Assembly (NCBI GenBank): GCA_964458655.1
Contig: CAYWJT010000022.1
Span: forward strand, 1-37,095
DNA from: CAYWJT01 sp964458655
GTDB lineage: Bacteria > Acidobacteriota > Aminicenantia > Aminicenantales > Saccharicenantaceae
Length of the DNA stretch: 37,095 nt
Reading direction: 5' to 3'
Within the stretch, counting starts at the first letter, position 1, and every line of letters begins with the position of its first letter. Below, piece by piece: positions 27,599 through 35,469 of this stretch. Position numbers and translations under genes: made by a program. Below the pieces are notes generated by a model that was not told the origin of the DNA, searched no databases, and saw only the letters and a list, made by a program, of their open reading frames with translations.

Positions 27599-28037
27599 TA
27601 TCCAGCCGACCCCGACGGCCTCGCGGAGGAGGCCGCTCGGCACCGCCCTCTCCGAAATAAACGTGACCCCTTTCGTCGACGTCATGCTGGTCCTGCTGGT
27701 CATCTTCATGGTCACGGCGCCCATGATGCAGTCGGGCATAGGCGTCAACCTGCCCGAGGCGGAAACGGACACGGCTCCGGCCGAAGAGGGTCTGACCCTT
27801 ACCATCACCAAGGACCAGTACATCCACATCGGCGAGTCCACGGTCAACATCAACCTCCTCGAAAGGCGGCTCAAGGAGCACTTCTGGAAAAGCTCCAAGA
27901 AGGTGGTCTACCTCAGGGCCGACGAGAGCCTGCCGTTCGGCTTCATCGTGCGCGTCATGGACATAACCAAGAAAGCCGGCATCGAGGTCATCGGCATCGT
28001 GACCGAGCCCGTCGAGATCCCCAAAGCGAAAAAATGA
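27588..28037 (+). CDS. tolR: TolR (ExbD/TolR family)
   Basis: Partner of TolQ, 149 residues. The N-terminal membrane helix contains INVTPFVDVMLVLLVIFMV (about residues 24-42) with the proton-relay Asp31. A periplasmic domain follows that ends in GIEVIGIVTEPV, close to the family ending. It overlaps tolQ by 11 bp and the TolA-like gene by 4 bp, so expression is coupled. ExbD would look alike; the Tol gene order favours TolR. Confidence 0.9.
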   Translation: MGLNIQPTPTASRRRPLGTALSEINVTPFVDVMLVLLVIFMVTAPMMQSGIGVNLPEAETDTAPAEEGLTLTITKDQYIHIGESTVNINLLERRLKEHFWKSSKKVVYLRADESLPFGFIVRVMDITKKAGIEVIGIVTEPVEIPKAKK

Positions 28038-28888
28038 AGTCGGCAAGAACGGCCGCGCCCAGGTCCTTCAAGAACGCCGTGCTTTTCTCCCTGTTCCTGC
28101 ACGCCGGGCTGGTCATTTTCGTGGCGGCCGCGGGATCCCTCGGGGGCCCGCCGAAGAAGGGCATGATCCACTACATCAACTTCGTCGGTTTCCCCGGAGG
28201 CCCGGGTGGCGGCCCGAGCTCTGGAGCCGGGCCGGGGCCGGCCGGCGCGGGAGCCGGCGAGACCGTGACCGTCGCCAAGCCGGAGGCGCCGCCTCCGGCC
28301 AAGAAGGAGACGCTGCGGGACCTGACCGTGGCCCGGAAGGTCAAGCCCGAGCCCAAGGCCTCGATGCGCTACCCCGATGAAAAGGCGGCCAAGAGCAAGA
28401 AGACCCAGGAGAAGAAGGCGGCCATAACCAAGCCCGAGCCCCAGCAGCCCACGGCCGCGGCCGGAACCGCGGCGGCGACGGCCGCCGGCGGCCAGCAGGC
28501 CGGCGGCTACGGCCTCCGCTTCGGGACCGGCGGAGGTGGCGGAGGGGGAGGCGGCACGGGCGTCGGAGGCGGCTCGGGCGACCCGTTCGGCGTCGAGAGC
28601 TTCCCCTTCACCTACTACCTGCAGATGGTCTCGGACAAGATATCCTCCAACTGGTTCACTTCCCTGGTCGACCCGGGCTCATCCGGGCAGTTCCAGGCCC
28701 AAGTCTACTTCAGGATATTCCGCAACGGGCAGGTCTCCGACCTCCGGGTGGAGAGCTCGAGCGGAGTGCAGGCCTTCGACCTGGCCGCGCTCCGGGCCGT
28801 GCAATCCTCATCGCCCTTCCCGCCTCTGCCCAACGAATACAACGGTCAGTACTTGGGCATACATCTCATCTTCGAGCACGCCAAATGA
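28034..28888 (+). CDS. tolA: TolA/TonB-like energy transducer
   Basis: A 284-residue protein. A single membrane span near residues 14-34 is followed by a periplasmic low-complexity region rich in Gly, Pro, Ala and Lys, including a run of nine glycines (about 167-175). A C-terminal TonB/TolA-type domain closes the protein (FPFTYYLQMVSDKISSNWF, FRIFRNGQVSDLRVESSSG, AVQSSSPFPPLPNEY). It would span the periplasm and link TolQR to TolB/Pal. Sequence alone does not separate TolA from TonB; the position between tolR and tolB with ATGA overlaps on both sides favours TolA. Confidence 0.82.
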   Translation: MKSARTAAPRSFKNAVLFSLFLHAGLVIFVAAAGSLGGPPKKGMIHYINFVGFPGGPGGGPSSGAGPGPAGAGAGETVTVAKPEAPPPAKKETLRDLTVARKVKPEPKASMRYPDEKAAKSKKTQEKKAAITKPEPQQPTAAAGTAAATAAGGQQAGGYGLRFGTGGGGGGGGGTGVGGGSGDPFGVESFPFTYYLQMVSDKISSNWFTSLVDPGSSGQFQAQVYFRIFRNGQVSDLRVESSSGVQAFDLAALRAVQSSSPFPPLPNEYNGQYLGIHLIFEHAK

Positions 28889-30180
28889 AAAGACTAACAT
28901 GCGCGACCTGCGCCCTTCTCCTTCTGCTCTGCCTGCCGGGCCTTCACGGACAGCAGGAAGTCGTCCTCAAGATAAGCGAGGGCAAGCCCATGATCTCGGT
29001 GGCCGTGCCCGAGCTCGTCGTCCGGGGCTCTTCCGACGCGGCCCGGGAGGCGGCCCGCGGCATCCGCGAAGTCCTCACCAACGACCTGGCCTACAGCCGC
29101 ATCTTCCAGCCGCTGCCCGCCGACTACTACAGCTACGTGCGGCCGGTCATACCGGACCGGATCGTCTTCAAGGATTGGGACTCGGTCCAGGCCAAGCTCC
29201 TGTTCGTGGGCGAGGTGTCGGAGCAGGGCGGGAGCTTCACCGTCGACTGCAAGATCTACGACGTCAAGAGCGAACGCTTCATCATCGGCAAGCGCTACCA
29301 GGCCGGCCGGGCCGACCTGCGGCTCGCGGCCCACAAAGCGGCCGACGAGTTCATGAAGCTCTACGGCGAGAAGCCGGTTTTCACTACCAGGCTGGTCTTC
29401 GTGTCCAACCGCGACGGCAACGACGAGATCTACATGATGGACTACGACGGCGCCAACCAGACCCGGCTGACTTTCAACAAGGTCAAGGACTATATGCCGG
29501 CCTGGTCGCCCGACCAGCGCTCGATCGTCTACACTTCCTACAAGCGCGGCAACGCCGACCTCTACATCCGCAACATCTACGAGGGCAAGGAGACCCTGGT
29601 CTCGTCCAAGGGCACGAACTACTCCGGGTCCTTTTCGCCAGACGGCAAGAAGCTGGCCTTCTGCTCGACCATGAGCGAGGACGGCAACGCCGAGATATAC
29701 GTCATGGAGCTCGCTTCCGGCAGGGTCAAAAGGCTGACCTTCAACGCCGCCACGGACACGGCCCCGGCCTGGTCGCCGACCGGCCGCGAGATCGCCTTCA
29801 CCTCAGACCGGCTGGGCAAGGGCAGCCCCCAGATATTCATCATGGACGCCGAGGGCGCCAACGTCCGCAAGGTGAGCTTCGGCGGCAACTACCACGACGC
29901 GCCGGCCTGGTCGCCCTGGGGCGACCAGCTGGCCTTCGTTTCGCGGGTCGAGAACACCTTCGACCTCTACCTCCTGAACCTGAGGAGGAACGAGGTCTCG
30001 AAGCTGACCGAGGCCCGGGCCCTCAACGAATCGCCGAGCTGGTCGCCCGACGGCCGCCATCTCGTCTTCTCGTCGAACATGTCCGGCTCCATCCAGGTCT
30101 ATTCCATGGATTACGACGGCCAGAACCTGCGCAGGCTGACTGACCGGGGCCAGAACAAGCTGCCCAACTGGACCAACTGA
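28885..30180 (+). CDS. tolB: TolB, periplasmic beta-propeller of the Tol-Pal system
   Basis: A 431-residue periplasmic protein with a signal peptide (hydrophobic residues about 6-20, likely cut near LHG). The N-terminal TolB domain (about 30-150) is followed by a six-bladed propeller marked by repeats such as AWSPDQRSIVYTS, FSPDGKKLAF, AWSPTGREIAFTSDR, AWSPWGDQLAFVS and SWSPDGRHLVFSS. It binds Pal and the TolA C terminus. The start overlaps the TolA-like stop as ATGA. Pal follows only after a 491-bp gap that holds repeats and a new promoter. Confidence 0.95.
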   Translation: MKRLTCATCALLLLLCLPGLHGQQEVVLKISEGKPMISVAVPELVVRGSSDAAREAARGIREVLTNDLAYSRIFQPLPADYYSYVRPVIPDRIVFKDWDSVQAKLLFVGEVSEQGGSFTVDCKIYDVKSERFIIGKRYQAGRADLRLAAHKAADEFMKLYGEKPVFTTRLVFVSNRDGNDEIYMMDYDGANQTRLTFNKVKDYMPAWSPDQRSIVYTSYKRGNADLYIRNIYEGKETLVSSKGTNYSGSFSPDGKKLAFCSTMSEDGNAEIYVMELASGRVKRLTFNAATDTAPAWSPTGREIAFTSDRLGKGSPQIFIMDAEGANVRKVSFGGNYHDAPAWSPWGDQLAFVSRVENTFDLYLLNLRRNEVSKLTEARALNESPSWSPDGRHLVFSSNMSGSIQVYSMDYDGQNLRRLTDRGQNKLPNWTN

Positions 30181-30401
30181 GGAGGCCCCCTCGCCGGAGA
30201 CGGCGATACCCGCCCCGAGTCGCCTTTGCCCTCCGCCTCGCGGGAGGAATGCCCGCATCCGGTCGCAAATCGCCCGGGCCCTGTCGGCCGGCCTTTCTTA
30301 CCACTCCCGCGGCCTGACACCCCATCTATGACAGGCGGAGGCTCGCTTTAAGGGCCGAACCTTGCCCGGCTCCTCTTGGGATGGACCCCTTCAGGCGAGG
30401 G
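30181..30401. other. Left part of the tolB-pal intergenic gap
   Basis: No gene or RNA is recognisable. Short GC dyads are present (for example TCGCC/GGCGA near 30190-30206) but no T-run follows, so no terminator is called for tolB. Confidence 0.4.
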
Positions 30402-30520
30402 ACGGGTAAAACGGGTAAAACGGGGGACAGGTACCGACTATCACTATCGGGGGACAGGTACCGACTAACGACTGACTAACGACTAATAAGGGTTGGCATA
30501 TAGTCGGTACCTGTCCCCCG
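30402..30520. repeat. REP-like palindromic repeat cluster
   Basis: GGGGGACAGGTACCGACTA appears in direct orientation at about 30422-30440 and 30449-30467, and as its exact reverse complement at about 30501-30519, so the cluster can fold into a long hairpin. It is preceded by two 9-bp ACGGGTAAA units (30402-30419), and two 11-bp GACTAACGACT units (30463-30484) lie between the arms. Motifs of the GGGGACAGGTACC type are known to me as intergenic REP elements mobilised by IS200-like RAYT transposases; no such gene is in the window. The stem could also affect mRNA ends. Confidence 0.75.
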
Positions 30521-30574
30521 TTTCCCCAGTTTTCCCCGCTTTTCCACACTCTCCTTCACAGTGTTCGATTCCGG

Positions 30575-30604
30575 TTGACAGAGCCCGCGCGCCCAGTGTA
30601 TAAC
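30575..30604 (+). promoter_or_regulatory. Promoter of the pal-cpoB-ssb operon
   Basis: -35 TTGACA (30575-30580), 18-bp spacer, -10 TATAAC (30599-30604). It gives a leader of about 60 nt ending in an AGGAGG ribosome-binding site (30662-30667). Confidence 0.65.
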
Positions 30605-30671
30605 TAATCAGGCTTGGCCGCGGCAGTGTAATTCTGCCCAAAGAGCCGAAACGGAAAGAACAGGAGGAATC

Positions 30672-31223
30672 ATGAGAAGGTTTCTGGTAATCTCGCTCGC
30701 ACTGATGCTGGCACTCTCTTTCGCAGCTTCCTGCAAGAAGAAACCCAAGGAAGTGCCCCAGCCGCCGGCGCCCCAGGTCCAGGAACAGCCCAAGGTCGAG
30801 AAGGTCGAAGAGCCCGTGATCAAGGCCCCGCAGCTTTCGGAAGAGGAGCTTTTCCTGCAGAAGTCCCTGGAGCAGATAAACCGCGAGAAGCCCCTGGCCA
30901 ACATCTACTTCGATTACGACAAGTCCGACATCCGCATGGACGCCAGGCCCGTCCTGGAGACCAACGCTTCCTGGCTGAAGCGCTTCTCCACCATCAAGAT
31001 CCTCATCGAGGGCCACTGCGACGAGCGCGGCACCGAGGAATACAACATGGCCCTGGGCGAGCGGCGGGCCAAGAGCACGATGGATTATCTCTACAGCCTG
31101 GGCATCCCCTACGAGCGGATGAAGATCATCTCCTACGGCAAGAGCCAGCCGGCCGACCCCGGCCATAACGAGGACGCCTGGGCCAAGAACAGGCGCGCCC
31201 AATTCACCATCATCGAGAAATAG
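30672..31223 (+). CDS. pal: Peptidoglycan-associated lipoprotein Pal
   Basis: An outer-membrane lipoprotein of 183 residues that binds peptidoglycan and TolB. The signal peptide ends at FAASC (Cys21). A Lys/Pro/Glu-rich tether (22-60) leads to the OmpA-C domain with IYFDYDKSDIR, then EGHCDERGTEEYNMALGERR carrying the Asp and Arg that hold diaminopimelate, and ENRRAQF-like KNRRAQFTI at the end. AGGAGG lies 4 bp before the ATG. It has its own promoter, separate from tolQRAB, and is followed 2 bp later by cpoB. Confidence 0.95.
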   Translation: MRRFLVISLALMLALSFAASCKKKPKEVPQPPAPQVQEQPKVEKVEEPVIKAPQLSEEELFLQKSLEQINREKPLANIYFDYDKSDIRMDARPVLETNASWLKRFSTIKILIEGHCDERGTEEYNMALGERRAKSTMDYLYSLGIPYERMKIISYGKSQPADPGHNEDAWAKNRRAQFTIIEK

Positions 31224-31225
31224 GT

Positions 31226-32038
31226 TTGCCGAAGAGAACAGCAGCCTTCGTCCTCGCCTGCCTGCTCCTCCCGGCAGCGGTCCTTTACGGCCAGGACAAG
31301 AGCAAGAGGACCTACGAGCTGATCTACGAGGACGTCCAGGCGCTGAAGGCGCAGGTCCAGGCGCTCTCGGCCAAGGTCGACCGGAGCGCCGAGGACATCC
31401 TGCGTATCCAGGAGCAGCTCAAGAACGTCGCCGACCTCCTGCGCCAGGTTTCCGCGAGGCAGTCCTCGGTCGATGACAGCCTGAGGGCCGTGCCGTCCCA
31501 GTACAGCGACCTGGCCCGCAAGGTGGACGTCATCAGCAGCCAGCTCCTCAAGATCGCCGCCGACCTCTCCGCCAGGGCTGAGCCCGCGGCGGCTGACCAG
31601 ACCCAGGCTGGGGGCGGGGCCAGGCCGTCGACGCCGGCCGCGCAGCCGGCTCCCGGCCCCTCGCCCCAGGAAGCCTTCAACGTGGCCTACAACGACTACC
31701 TGAAGGGCAACTTCCAGCTGGCCGTCTCGAGTTTCGGCCTCTACCGTCAGCAGTTCCCGGACAGCCCTCTGGCTGACGACGCGCTCTACTGGATCGGCGA
31801 GGCTTTCTACAGTCAGAAAAAGTACGTCGAAGCCGTCGACGCCTTCGACAACCTGCTCCTTACCTACCCTCGGAGCGACAAGGCCGCCGCCGCCCTGCTC
31901 AAGAAGGGCCTGGCCCTGACCGAGCTCGGCAAGAAGGACCAGGCGCTGGCGGTCTTCAAGCTCCTGGCGGCCAAGTACCCCCTGGAGGCCGAAGCCAGGA
32001 TCGCCGCCGATAAAATCAAAGAGTTGACGGAAAAATGA
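31226..32038 (+). CDS. cpoB: CpoB/YbgF, Tol-Pal system TPR protein
   Basis: A 270-residue periplasmic protein. The signal peptide (residues about 5-22) is followed by a long coiled coil (about 25-115) that in YbgF drives trimerisation. A Pro/Ala linker follows, then C-terminal TPR repeats (AFNVAYNDYLKGNFQLAVSSF, DALYWIGEAFYSQKKYVEAVDAFDNLL, ALLKKGLALTELGKKDQA, each seen in part). CpoB coordinates outer-membrane constriction with septal peptidoglycan synthesis. The only start that keeps the signal peptide is TTG 31226, 2 bp after the pal stop, so translation probably depends on pal. Confidence 0.9.
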   Translation: MPKRTAAFVLACLLLPAAVLYGQDKSKRTYELIYEDVQALKAQVQALSAKVDRSAEDILRIQEQLKNVADLLRQVSARQSSVDDSLRAVPSQYSDLARKVDVISSQLLKIAADLSARAEPAAADQTQAGGGARPSTPAAQPAPGPSPQEAFNVAYNDYLKGNFQLAVSSFGLYRQQFPDSPLADDALYWIGEAFYSQKKYVEAVDAFDNLLLTYPRSDKAAAALLKKGLALTELGKKDQALAVFKLLAAKYPLEAEARIAADKIKELTEK

Positions 32039-32493
32039 GAGACATCAACAGCCTTAACAAGGTCATCCTGATCGGACGCCTCGGCGGCAAGCCCGACATC
32101 CGCTATCTGCCCCAGAAGAACAGGGCCGTGGCCCGTTTCACCCTGGCCACCAACGAGCGGCTGTCGAGCGGCGAGGGCCGCGAGTTCACGGACCGGACCG
32201 AGTGGCACAGGATCGTGGTCTGGGGCAAGCTGGCCGAGTTCTGCGAGAAGTACCTGGCCCAAGGCAAGCAGGTCCTGGTCGAAGGCCGCCTGAGAACGCG
32301 CAAATGGCAGGACAGGAACGGAGCCGACCGCGTCACGACGGAGGTCGAAGCCTACAACATAATCCTGCTCGGCAAGCGCGAGGAGGCCCAGGCCGCGGCC
32401 GCGGATGAGTTCCCAGCCCAGGAAACGCCCCGGACGGAAGACGCCTTCCCCGCGGGTGAAGAGGAAGGCGGCGAGGACGACATCCCCTTTTAG
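32035..32493 (+). CDS. ssb: Single-stranded DNA-binding protein
   Basis: A 152-residue SSB. The OB-fold covers about residues 1-110 (NKVILIGRLGGKPDIRYLP, TEWHRIVVWGKLAEFCEKYL, GRLRTRKWQDRNG). An acidic disordered tail follows, ending in DDIPF, the tip that docks repair and replication proteins. It overlaps the cpoB stop as ATGA, an unusual partner for a Tol-Pal gene, which suggests it is expressed from the pal promoter. Length and tail indicate a chromosomal housekeeping SSB. Confidence 0.95.
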   Translation: MRDINSLNKVILIGRLGGKPDIRYLPQKNRAVARFTLATNERLSSGEGREFTDRTEWHRIVVWGKLAEFCEKYLAQGKQVLVEGRLRTRKWQDRNGADRVTTEVEAYNIILLGKREEAQAAAADEFPAQETPRTEDAFPAGEEEGGEDDIPF

Positions 32494-32494
32494 G

Positions 32495-32517
32495 GCCCGT
32501 CCTTAAGCTTCACGGGC
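32495..32517 (+). other. Short hairpin between ssb and the cupin gene
   Basis: GCCCGT (32495-32500) pairs with ACGGGC (32512-32517) around an 11-nt loop, 2 bp after the ssb stop. No T-run follows, so it is at most an attenuator or an mRNA-stabilising stem. Confidence 0.3.
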
Positions 32518-32531
32518 AGGAGGCAGCCCCC

Positions 32532-32933
32532 ATGACCAGGCCGGCGGGACGAGGCAAGAGGAGACTTGCCGGCCCTGAGGCCTATCTCAGCGGCATTTAC
32601 GAAGAGGCCCGGCCCTGGGGCAAGTTCCGGCGCTATCCCCATGAGATCGCGGGGAGCATCAAGGTCATAACGGTCAACCCGAAAAGCGCCCTTTCGCTCC
32701 AGCTCCACAGCCGCCGAGCCGAGTTCTGGGTCGTGCTCGACCCCGGCCTCGAGGTCACCGTCGGCGGGCGGACCTGGGAGGCTTCCCCGGGTGAAGAGGT
32801 CGTCATCCCGGCCGGCGCGCCTCACCGTCTCAGGAACCTCGGCGACAAACCGTCCCGGGTCATGGAGATATGGCTCGGCCGCTCCAGCGAATCGGATATC
32901 ACCCGTCTCAAGGATGACTACGGAAGGAAGTAG
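32532..32933 (+). CDS. Stand-alone cupin, mannose-6-phosphate isomerase type II-like
   Basis: A 133-residue single-domain cupin matching the C-terminal isomerase module of type II phosphomannose isomerase/GDP-mannose pyrophosphorylase. RPWGKFRRYP opens the fold; LSLQLHSRRAEFWVVLD carries the metal-binding His and Glu positions (one usual His is Ser-Arg here), then VIPAGAPHRLRN and ITRLKDDYGR near the end. It would interconvert mannose-6-P and fructose-6-P if the metal site is complete. In the LSLQxHxxRxE pattern the second His is Arg, so activity is uncertain. It lies 39 bp after ssb, and its last 26 bp overlap the convergent ptsI. Confidence 0.82.
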   Translation: MTRPAGRGKRRLAGPEAYLSGIYEEARPWGKFRRYPHEIAGSIKVITVNPKSALSLQLHSRRAEFWVVLDPGLEVTVGGRTWEASPGEEVVIPAGAPHRLRNLGDKPSRVMEIWLGRSSESDITRLKDDYGRK

Positions 32934-34737
32934 GCCCGCCGCCTGACCTGGCTCGGACCCGGTTGGGCAGCGGAGCCGCCCCGAGGAAGACCTCGGGATG
33001 CTTGACCAGTATCTCTTCGATGACGTATTCCTCGATCTCCTGGGCGCTCTTCAGTTTCATCGCCTCGACCGCGATCTTCTCGGCCGTCCGGGCCTCGATC
33101 AACCTCAGCGCCCTCTTCACCCGGGGTATGAAGATCGGGTTCATGCTGAAGACTCTCAGCCCGAATCCCAGCATCAGTATGGCCGAGAGCGGGTCGGCGG
33201 CCATCTCGCCGCAGACCGTGACCTCCTTTTCCGCGGCCACGGCCGACTGTATGACGTTGCGCACGAGACGGAGCAGGCCAGGATGGAAGGGCTTGTAGAG
33301 GTAGGAGACGAGCTCGTTGGAACGGTCCACGGCCAGGAAGTACTGGATGAGGTCGTTCGTCCCGATGCTGACGTAATCGACGTCCTTGAGCAGGACGTCT
33401 ACCAGCGCGGCCGAGGACGGCACCTCGATCATGATGCCGAAGGGCAGTTCCCTGTCGACGGGCTCCCCGGCGGCGGCCAGCTCGCGCTTGACGTCCTCGA
33501 AGATCTCCTTGACCTCGATCACCTCCTCGAGCTCGGTGACCATCGGGATGAGGACGCGCACGTTGCCCTGGCGGCCGGCCCTGGCCATGGCCCTGAGCTG
33601 GGTCCGGAACAGGGCCCGGTTCTGGAGCGAGAAGCGGACCGCCCTCAGGCCCAGGGCGGGGTTGGACTCGCGCTCGATGTTGAGCTGCGGCAGGCTCTTC
33701 TCGCCGCCGATGTCGAGGGTGCGGATGTAGACCGGCCTGGGGTAGGCCTCCCTGGCCAGGCGCTGATAGACCCGCAGGTGGTCGTCCTCGTCCGGCAGCG
33801 TGGACCTCTGCAGATAGATGAACTCCGACCGGAACAGGCCCACCCCCTCGGCCCCCAGGGCAAAAGCCGAGCGCAGCTCCTCCTGGATCTCGATATTGGC
33901 CAGCAGGGAGAAGCGGACGCCGTCGAGGGTCACCGGTTCGAGCAGGGCCGTTTTCTTGAGCTCGCGGCGGTATTTCTCGTACTTTTCCTTCTTGGCCAGG
34001 AATTCCTTACGCACGGCCGGCGAGGGGTTGATGATCACCTCCCCGTCGGTGCCGTCCACGATCAGGAAATCGCCTTCCCGGGCCAGGCGCGTCAGCTCAC
34101 GCAGGCCGAGCACGGCCGGGATGTTCAGGGAGCGCGCCAGAATGGCCGTGTGCGAGGTCTGGCCGCCCATGTCCAGGGCGATGCCCAGCGTCGCTCCCGG
34201 CACCAGCCTGAGGGCCGCCTCCGACGGCAGGAGCTCGTGGGCCACGATGATATGGCTCGTGTCGGACAGCCCGGCCTGTTCCTCGTCCCCCGAAAGGTTG
34301 CGGTAGATCCTCGAGAGCACGTCGAAAACGTCGGACTTGCGCTGCCTGAAGTATTCGTCGGCTATCGAGTCGAAGATCTCGCCGTAGCGGTTGTTGACGC
34401 GGGCCAGGGCCCACTCCGAGCGGACCCCCTCCTTCCTGATTATGGTCTCCAGGCTCTCGAAGAGCGACGGGTCGTCCAGGATCATCAGGTGGGCGTCGAA
34501 GATGAAGGAGCTCTCCTCGCCCATCTTGTCCCTGATATCGTCCCTGATGCGCGTCAGCTCCAGCCGCGTCCGGTCGACGGCCGACTTAAGGCGCTCGACC
34601 TCGCGTCCGGTCCCGTCCGGCGGCACGGTCTCCTTCTTGACGTCGAAGGCCATGGACTTCTGGAGCAGGGCTCGGCCCATGGCGATCCCGGGTGAAACGC
34701 CTATGCCCCGCAGGCGGACGATTTCTTTTCCGGTCAT
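32908..34737 (-). CDS. ptsI: PTS enzyme I (phosphoenolpyruvate-protein phosphotransferase)
   Basis: Enzyme I takes phosphate from PEP and passes it to HPr. The 609-residue protein has the HPr-binding N-terminal part, the phospho-histidine loop GGQTSHTAILAR (His196), and the PEP-binding barrel with GLFRSEF, RTLDIGGEK, IMIEVPS, SIGTNDLIQY and the catalytic Cys509 in VCGEM. There is no N-terminal GAF domain, so it is the EI rather than the PtsP type. The C-terminal tail runs about 30 residues past the usual end and overlaps the convergent cupin gene. It starts inside the ptsH stop (ATGA). With no EIIB/EIIC nearby it probably feeds a regulatory phosphorelay. Confidence 0.95.
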   Translation of the reverse strand: MTGKEIVRLRGIGVSPGIAMGRALLQKSMAFDVKKETVPPDGTGREVERLKSAVDRTRLELTRIRDDIRDKMGEESSFIFDAHLMILDDPSLFESLETIIRKEGVRSEWALARVNNRYGEIFDSIADEYFRQRKSDVFDVLSRIYRNLSGDEEQAGLSDTSHIIVAHELLPSEAALRLVPGATLGIALDMGGQTSHTAILARSLNIPAVLGLRELTRLAREGDFLIVDGTDGEVIINPSPAVRKEFLAKKEKYEKYRRELKKTALLEPVTLDGVRFSLLANIEIQEELRSAFALGAEGVGLFRSEFIYLQRSTLPDEDDHLRVYQRLAREAYPRPVYIRTLDIGGEKSLPQLNIERESNPALGLRAVRFSLQNRALFRTQLRAMARAGRQGNVRVLIPMVTELEEVIEVKEIFEDVKRELAAAGEPVDRELPFGIMIEVPSSAALVDVLLKDVDYVSIGTNDLIQYFLAVDRSNELVSYLYKPFHPGLLRLVRNVIQSAVAAEKEVTVCGEMAADPLSAILMLGFGLRVFSMNPIFIPRVKRALRLIEARTAEKIAVEAMKLKSAQEIEEYVIEEILVKHPEVFLGAAPLPNRVRARSGGGPTSFRSHP

Positions 34738-35003
34738 TCCTTTTCGTCGAAGCGGTTGTTGATGAGCTCGGTCAGAGCCTCAGCCGCCGACGCCTCGTCC
34801 TTTCCCGATACTTTCAGCCGGACCTGGCTGCCCTGGGTGGCGGCCAGGGTCAGGATGCCCAGGATGCTCTTGCCGTCGACCTCGTTGCCGTCCTTGACGA
34901 TCTTGACGCTGGAGACGAACCGGTTGGCCAGGTTGACCAGCTTGACGGCCGCCCGGGCGTGAAGTCCGAGCTTGTTCCTTATGGTCAGGGTTCGCTCGAT
35001 CAT
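34734..35003 (-). CDS. ptsH: HPr phosphocarrier protein
   Basis: An 89-residue HPr. The EI-dependent site is His15 in NKLGLHARAA, and the HPr-kinase site is Ser46 in VDGKSILGILTLAA; both are intact, so this HPr can be a target of both ptsI and hprK in the same operon. It lies between the EIIA-Man gene (6-bp gap) and ptsI (4-bp overlap). The Ser46 form usually signals carbon or energy status. Confidence 0.95.
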   Translation of the reverse strand: MIERTLTIRNKLGLHARAAVKLVNLANRFVSSVKIVKDGNEVDGKSILGILTLAATQGSQVRLKVSGKDEASAAEALTELINNRFDEKE

Positions 35004-35009
35004 CGGGGC

Positions 35010-35417
35010 TCATTTGGCCCTGGAGCTGAGCAGGGCGCTCACCAGATGGATGTTCTTCTTGCCCTGGTCCACGACCTTCTTGGCCGTCTCTTTGAGGGCG
35101 TCGTTGCGCTGGAGAGAGACGAACTTGATGAGCATGGGCAGGTTGACCCCGGTCACCACCTCCACCTGGTTGTCCTTGTAGAAGGTGAAGCTGAGGTTGG
35201 AGGGCGTGCCGCCGAACATGTCGGTGAAGATGACGACGCCGTTCTTCTTGTCCACGCGCTTGATGCTCTGGGCGATCTTCTTCTTGGACTCCTCGATGTC
35301 GTCGTACCAGCCTATGGAAATGGCCTCGATGTTCGGCGCTTCGCCCAGGATTATGGTCAGGGCGTTGAGGAGCTCTTCGGCCATGCGGCCGTGGCAAACT
35401 ATCACTCCGCCAATCAT
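35010..35417 (-). CDS. PTS EIIA component, mannose/fructose family
   Basis: A stand-alone EIIA of the Man family, 135 residues. It begins IGGVIVCHGRMAEELL with the phospho-accepting His9, followed by TDMFGGTPSNLS, the family loop. No EIIB, EIIC or EIID gene is present, so it is unlikely to serve mannose uptake directly. Such lone EIIA-Man proteins occur with hprK and ptsH in Alpha- and Deltaproteobacteria, where they act in regulation. It lies between rapZ and ptsH. Confidence 0.9.
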   Translation of the reverse strand: MIGGVIVCHGRMAEELLNALTIILGEAPNIEAISIGWYDDIEESKKKIAQSIKRVDKKNGVVIFTDMFGGTPSNLSFTFYKDNQVEVVTGVNLPMLIKFVSLQRNDALKETAKKVVDQGKKNIHLVSALLSSRAK

Positions 35418-35469
35418 GGGGCCTGCCTGCTATCCTTTCACCGGTTCCATATTCTATACGATTTCGGCC

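Noticed and set aside
28536..30143. 535-residue plus-strand frame across the TolA-like gene and tolB
   Set aside because: Low-complexity shadow; tolA-like and tolB are clear in their own frames and overlap as ATGA.
30402..30520. Possible CRISPR array
   Set aside because: Only three copies, one of them inverted, with unequal spacers and no cas genes; it fits a REP-type palindrome instead.
32998..34695. Long plus-strand frame opposite ptsI
   Set aside because: Antisense shadow of ptsI, which carries all enzyme I motifs.
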